A DNA stretch of 17,112 bases from NCBI GenBank assembly GCA_020061725.1, contig JAGUXS010000066.1, positions 1 to 17,112 of the forward strand, in the 5' to 3' direction. This document shows, piece by piece, positions 14,658 through 17,112 of the stretch. The stretch comes from Patescibacteria group bacterium (lineage in GTDB: Bacteria > Patescibacteriota > Patescibacteriia > UBA2591 > PGYQ01). The stretch's first letter is position 1; every line of letters begins with the position of its first letter. The translations under genes and the position numbers were made by a program. Under the pieces are notes generated by a model. That model ran no database searches, had not been told where the DNA came from, and saw only the letters and a program-made list of their open reading frames with translations.

Positions 14658-14674
14658 AAATTTTAAACTTATTT

Positions 14675-15304
14675 TTATTTCTCCCAACAATCACCTGAAG
14701 TTTTCGGACATCTTTGGCTAACTGTATTTTGCAATCTTAAAGAGGGTTTGATCCCTCTATAATTTCTAGGCTCTAAAACTAAAATTATAGTTATATAAGG
14801 TTGATCTATTTTATCAAGATAAAATTCTAATTTTGTGATATTTACTTTTTCTGAAGAAATAATTTGATTATCGCTTTTTGCTAAATAAATTCCAGCTTGA
14901 TCACACTCATCATTTTTATCTGCTCGACAATAAAGCCCTGTTGAAATTAAAGGATTGTCATTATATCGTGTAAAATTAAGTCGCGTATTATCTGTAGGAT
15001 TTTCAACTGTTCCAATTGAAAATTTATATCCCATTCTAATATCTTTTATCATTGATTCCATAATATATCGCCCCTCGTCAATTAAAATTTGTTTTGACAT
15101 CATCTCTTTTTGCGCTCGAAAAATTTGAATAAAAATACTTCCAGCGCTAACTATAATAATAGAAAAAATAGCCACCGCCACAGTAAGCTCAATAAGACTA
15201 AACCCCTTAGTAGTTTTTAGCTGATGAGTTTTTTGAAGTTCAACTTTTGCATTTAGAAATTGAACTTTAAAACATTGATTTTTTATTTCTAATTTATAAT
15301 TCAT
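14675..15304 (-). CDS. Type IV pseudopilin, PilW/GspJ-like
   Basis: This is a prepilin of 209 residues with the cleavage motif KGFSLIELTVAVAIFS (about 33-48; cleavage after Gly34, Glu at +5). A long amphipathic helix follows (QIFRAQKEMMSKQILIDEGR), then YIMESMIKDIRMGYKF, typical of PilW/GspJ minor pilins. The globular part contains Cys residues near 129 and 138 and at the C-terminus. It would be inserted in the membrane, processed by the prepilin peptidase gene of the same operon and sit at or near the pilus tip. The leader of about 34 residues is unusually long and seems built from repeat words. The start codon itself falls in a CATTCTGCATT-type repeat read on the minus strand. The gap to the preceding gene is 25 nt. 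Confidence 0.88.
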   Translation of the reverse strand: MNYKLEIKNQCFKVQFLNAKVELQKTHQLKTTKGFSLIELTVAVAIFSIIIVSAGSIFIQIFRAQKEMMSKQILIDEGRYIMESMIKDIRMGYKFSIGTVENPTDNTRLNFTRYNDNPLISTGLYCRADKNDECDQAGIYLAKSDNQIISSEKVNITKLEFYLDKIDQPYITIILVLEPRNYRGIKPSLRLQNTVSQRCPKTSGDCWEK

Positions 15305-15335
15305 AATTCTGCATTCTTAATTCTGCATTCTATTG
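15302..15335 (-). repeat. GAATGCAGAATT words around a pseudopilin start
   Basis: On the minus strand AGAATGCAGAATTAAGAATG and then CAGAATTATGAATTA span the intergenic gap and run into the start codon at 15304. It is the reverse complement of the words that precede gatB (2864-2919). Confidence 0.65.
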
Positions 15336-15872
15336 CCAATTATATAAATTATCTTTCAAAATTATTTTATAACTACTCTCTCTTTCAGTCCATTGAACAA
15401 TTGAAGTTATTTCTAAAATATCTTCTTCGTCGGCATTAATGAAAATCAGTCTTTCAAAAATAGTCAAAGAATCTATTATAATATCATGCGTATAAATTTT
15501 ATTATCTCTTAAATAAAGTTTTTGAAAATTAATAGTGGTTATTTTGCTTATTGCCCATTTATTATCTTCTGTAAAATTAACTTTATAATATCCTGTCTCA
15601 TTTATCTCATTATTCCAATCTTTTAACTCTATCCAATTGCTATCTCTTTTATTTCTGATAACTTCAATTCCCTCTTGTGCTAAATTTGTGGCAATTTCTT
15701 GATTAATACTCACTTCTCCGCTACGAATGGTTTGTGTAAATAAACTTAATACTGCCAATATTCCCACAGTAATAATGGCTAAAGAAACAACAACTTCTAA
15801 AATACTAAATCCCTTAATAGCTTTTAGCTGATAGCTTTCAACTTTTAGATAAATTTTATTATTATTATTCAT
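15330..15872 (-). CDS. Type IV pseudopilin, PilV/GspI-like
   Basis: The 180-residue protein has a 21-residue leader ending in KG and then FSILEVVVSLAIITVGILAV, a typical prepilin helix with Glu at +5. SLFTQTIRSGEVSINQEIAT follows, then NLAQEGIEVIRNKRDSNW; LAQEGIEVIRNxRD is the characteristic motif of PilV-type minor pilins in Patescibacteria. The remainder is a beta-rich domain ending in a repeated strand pattern. It is probably one of the priming minor pilins exported by type IV pilus machinery, whose motor genes are not in the window. It lies 43 nt after the FimT-like gene and 25 nt before the PilW-like gene, so it is clearly operonic. The leader contains YQLKAIKGFS, nearly the same as in the FimT-like neighbour. 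Confidence 0.9.
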   Translation of the reverse strand: MNNNNKIYLKVESYQLKAIKGFSILEVVVSLAIITVGILAVLSLFTQTIRSGEVSINQEIATNLAQEGIEVIRNKRDSNWIELKDWNNEINETGYYKVNFTEDNKWAISKITTINFQKLYLRDNKIYTHDIIIDSLTIFERLIFINADEEDILEITSIVQWTERESSYKIILKDNLYNWQ

Positions 15873-15915
15873 ATTTTAAGTTGTAAACTAAAAATTATAA
15901 TTATTCCATTTTATC

Positions 15916-16545
15916 TCATTCAACTTTATCTACTTCAATTCGTCCAGCTGTCGTAACTATAATGGTTTTACAATTAGTTGTTATTATGGTAAAACAAATT
16001 TTAATCTCTGCTGTGCCTATACTTGAAACGCCATTAATATATGTAACTGGATCTGGCGGCGCGAAAAATATATCCGCACTATTGCTATCAACTCCATTAA
16101 TTTTAATGTTATTTATTTTAATATTTTTAGACAAAAAAATTGGATAGGGAGAGACTTTTGTGTCATTGCCACCTTCACCTTCATATTGATGGTTTCCATT
16201 TTTTATCCCTTCATCTCCATAAATAAAATACTGTGTTGGATTATTTATATTAAAATAAATTCCATATCCATACGTATCTTTTGGGCCAGCCAAAGATAAA
16301 TTTTGAGCTTGACGAATATCTTGCGCTGTTTGTTGCGCCGCATATATTAAAACTGTATCGCGTTCCCCTTGTCTATAATTAGCAAACATCAAACTACTCA
16401 TAATTCCAATAATTGAAATCACAACCATTAATTCAATAATAGAAAAACCTTTAATAGTTTTTAGTTGATATCCTTCGACATTATATTGCTGGAAGCTAAT
16501 AGTTTGTAAAAAATTTTTTTTATTACTTTTAATTTTTATTTCCAT
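15916..16545 (-). CDS. Type IV pseudopilin, FimT/GspH-like
   Basis: This is a 209-residue prepilin. After a 33-residue leader ending KG comes FSIIELMVVISIIGIMSSLM, the class III helix with Glu at +5. NYRQGERDTVLIYAAQQTAQ and DIRQAQNLSL follow, matching the GspH/FimT pattern (AQ.LAsdiRqAQnlal). The C-terminus has the late strands TAEIKICFTIITTNCKTIIV and TTAGRIEV with a Cys pair, as in FimT/GspH proteins. It ends in TGA, which argues for the standard meaning of that codon. The gene begins 12 nt after the prepilin peptidase gene that should process it. No Shine-Dalgarno sequence is visible. The ATG at 16545 fits the expected leader, though a shorter start cannot be excluded. Confidence 0.9.
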   Translation of the reverse strand: MEIKIKSNKKNFLQTISFQQYNVEGYQLKTIKGFSIIELMVVISIIGIMSSLMFANYRQGERDTVLIYAAQQTAQDIRQAQNLSLAGPKDTYGYGIYFNINNPTQYFIYGDEGIKNGNHQYEGEGGNDTKVSPYPIFLSKNIKINNIKINGVDSNSADIFFAPPDPVTYINGVSSIGTAEIKICFTIITTNCKTIIVTTAGRIEVDKVE

Positions 16546-16557
16546 AATTCATTTTTT

Positions 16558-17112
16558 CTAAAAACTAAAAGCTAGATAACTAGTTATAATTTGTTCTCCA
16601 AAAAATAGACTTATTATCGCGCCAATGGTTAAAAAAACCCCAAAAGGAATTTCGCTTTTCCATGTTTTCTTTTTTAAAATAATTAATCCAACTCCAATTA
16701 TCGCTCCTAAAATATAAGAAAAAAATAAAGCGACTAAAATTTGCGGCCAACCTAAAAATACGCCCATTAAAGCTCCCATTCTAATATCTCCACCGCCAAT
16801 CCATCGCCCTTTTGAAATTAAAAATTGAGCTAAAAAAATCCCCCCTCCAATTCCAGCAGCTAAAATTAAATTTTGCCAAGTTATTCCTAAAATTAAATTT
16901 AATATTAATCCAACTAATATTGCTGGCAAAGTAACTTTATCTAAAATATAACCATATTTTAAATCATAAACAAAAATTATCATCAAAACGGAAACAAAAA
17001 ATAAATCGCGTAAAGTTAAAATTAAAAATTGAAAGTTTGTGGTAAATATATCGAATCCATTGAAAACTGAAAGCTTGTGATGAACTTGTTGAATCCATTG
17101 AAAATTTTGAAA
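16558..17112 (-). CDS. pilD: Prepilin peptidase (type IV leader peptidase, A24 family), N-terminus beyond window
   Basis: This membrane aspartyl protease cleaves prepilin leaders after Gly and in many relatives N-methylates the new N-terminus. The visible C-terminal part carries both catalytic aspartates: FVYDLKYGYILDKVTLPAI and GRWIGGGDIRMGALMG (the GxGD motif), with four to five membrane helices. TTG or ATG codons at 16986/16983 could be taken as starts, but the frame stays open to the window edge. It encodes LRDLFFVSVLMIIFVYDLKY, the normal membrane helix before the first Asp, so the gene is partial and larger. Upstream of that helix the frame runs through two tandem copies of the repeat also found in ligA (17028-17112), giving a low-complexity linker. 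It is the first visible gene of the minor-pilin operon, 12 nt before the FimT-like gene. Confidence 0.9.
   Translation of the reverse strand, partial: FQNFQWIQQVHHKLSVFNGFDIFTTNFQFLILTLRDLFFVSVLMIIFVYDLKYGYILDKVTLPAILVGLILNLILGITWQNLILAAGIGGGIFLAQFLISKGRWIGGGDIRMGALMGVFLGWPQILVALFFSYILGAIIGVGLIILKKKTWKSEIPFGVFLTIGAIISLFFGEQIITSYLAFSF
17028..17112 (-). repeat. Tandem in-frame repeat in the prepilin peptidase gene
   Basis: Read on the minus strand, the block has TTTTCAATGGATTCAACAAG then TTCATCACAAGCTTTCAG, followed by a second, more diverged unit TTTTCAATGGATTCGATATA then TTTACCACAAACTTTC. The unit is about 38-40 nt. The first unit matches the repeat in ligA (12470-12524). The frame stays open through both units. 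Confidence 0.75.

Noticed and set aside
15962..16147. 61-codon plus-strand frame opposite the FimT-like gene
   Set aside because: It is antisense to a confident pseudopilin and has no features of its own.

Overview
This window is a strongly AT-rich, gene-dense stretch of a bacterial chromosome. It is most likely from the Candidate Phyla Radiation (Patescibacteria), probably the Parcubacteria side. The evidence is a large DUF4012 envelope protein, a ThrRS without the TGS domain, a MurL-MurD fusion, a minor-pilin cluster with a prepilin peptidase, and short intergenic gaps holding degenerate word repeats. The standard code appears to be used, because one pilin gene (15916..16545) ends in TGA. 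The phylum is an inference from gene content, since no rRNA lies in the window.

Layout: the left part (1..11867) is transcribed rightwards. It holds a DUF4012 membrane protein, gatB (tRNA amidotransferase subunit), thrS behind a compact T-box riboswitch, a LemA protein, a ZIP metal transporter, a fused murL-murD gene, and a two-gene module resembling a toxin-antitoxin pair. The right part (12012..17112) is transcribed leftwards. It holds a partial prepilin peptidase gene running off the right edge, then three pseudopilins, a PilX-like protein and ligA. The two blocks converge at about 11870..12060.

Themes: gatB and thrS serve aminoacyl-tRNA supply, and thrS has a readable attenuator: a perfect sigma70-type promoter, a very short Stem I with a Thr codon in its apical loop, a Stem III, the T-box antiterminator and a competing terminator. 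The MurL-MurD fusion suggests that D-Glu of peptidoglycan is made by adding L-Glu to UDP-MurNAc-L-Ala and then epimerising it, in place of MurI. The pil genes form a compact minor-pilin operon together with their processing peptidase.

The most unusual layer is the repeats. A roughly 95-bp element ending in a GGGGACTGTCCCC hairpin occurs three times (8259..8352 and 11965..12060 direct, 11822..11923 inverted). Two unrelated genes, ligA and the putative antitoxin gene, end inside copies of it and take similar C-terminal tails from it. A second repeat family is inserted in frame within ligA and within the prepilin peptidase gene. A third, CATTCTGCATT-like, surrounds start codons.
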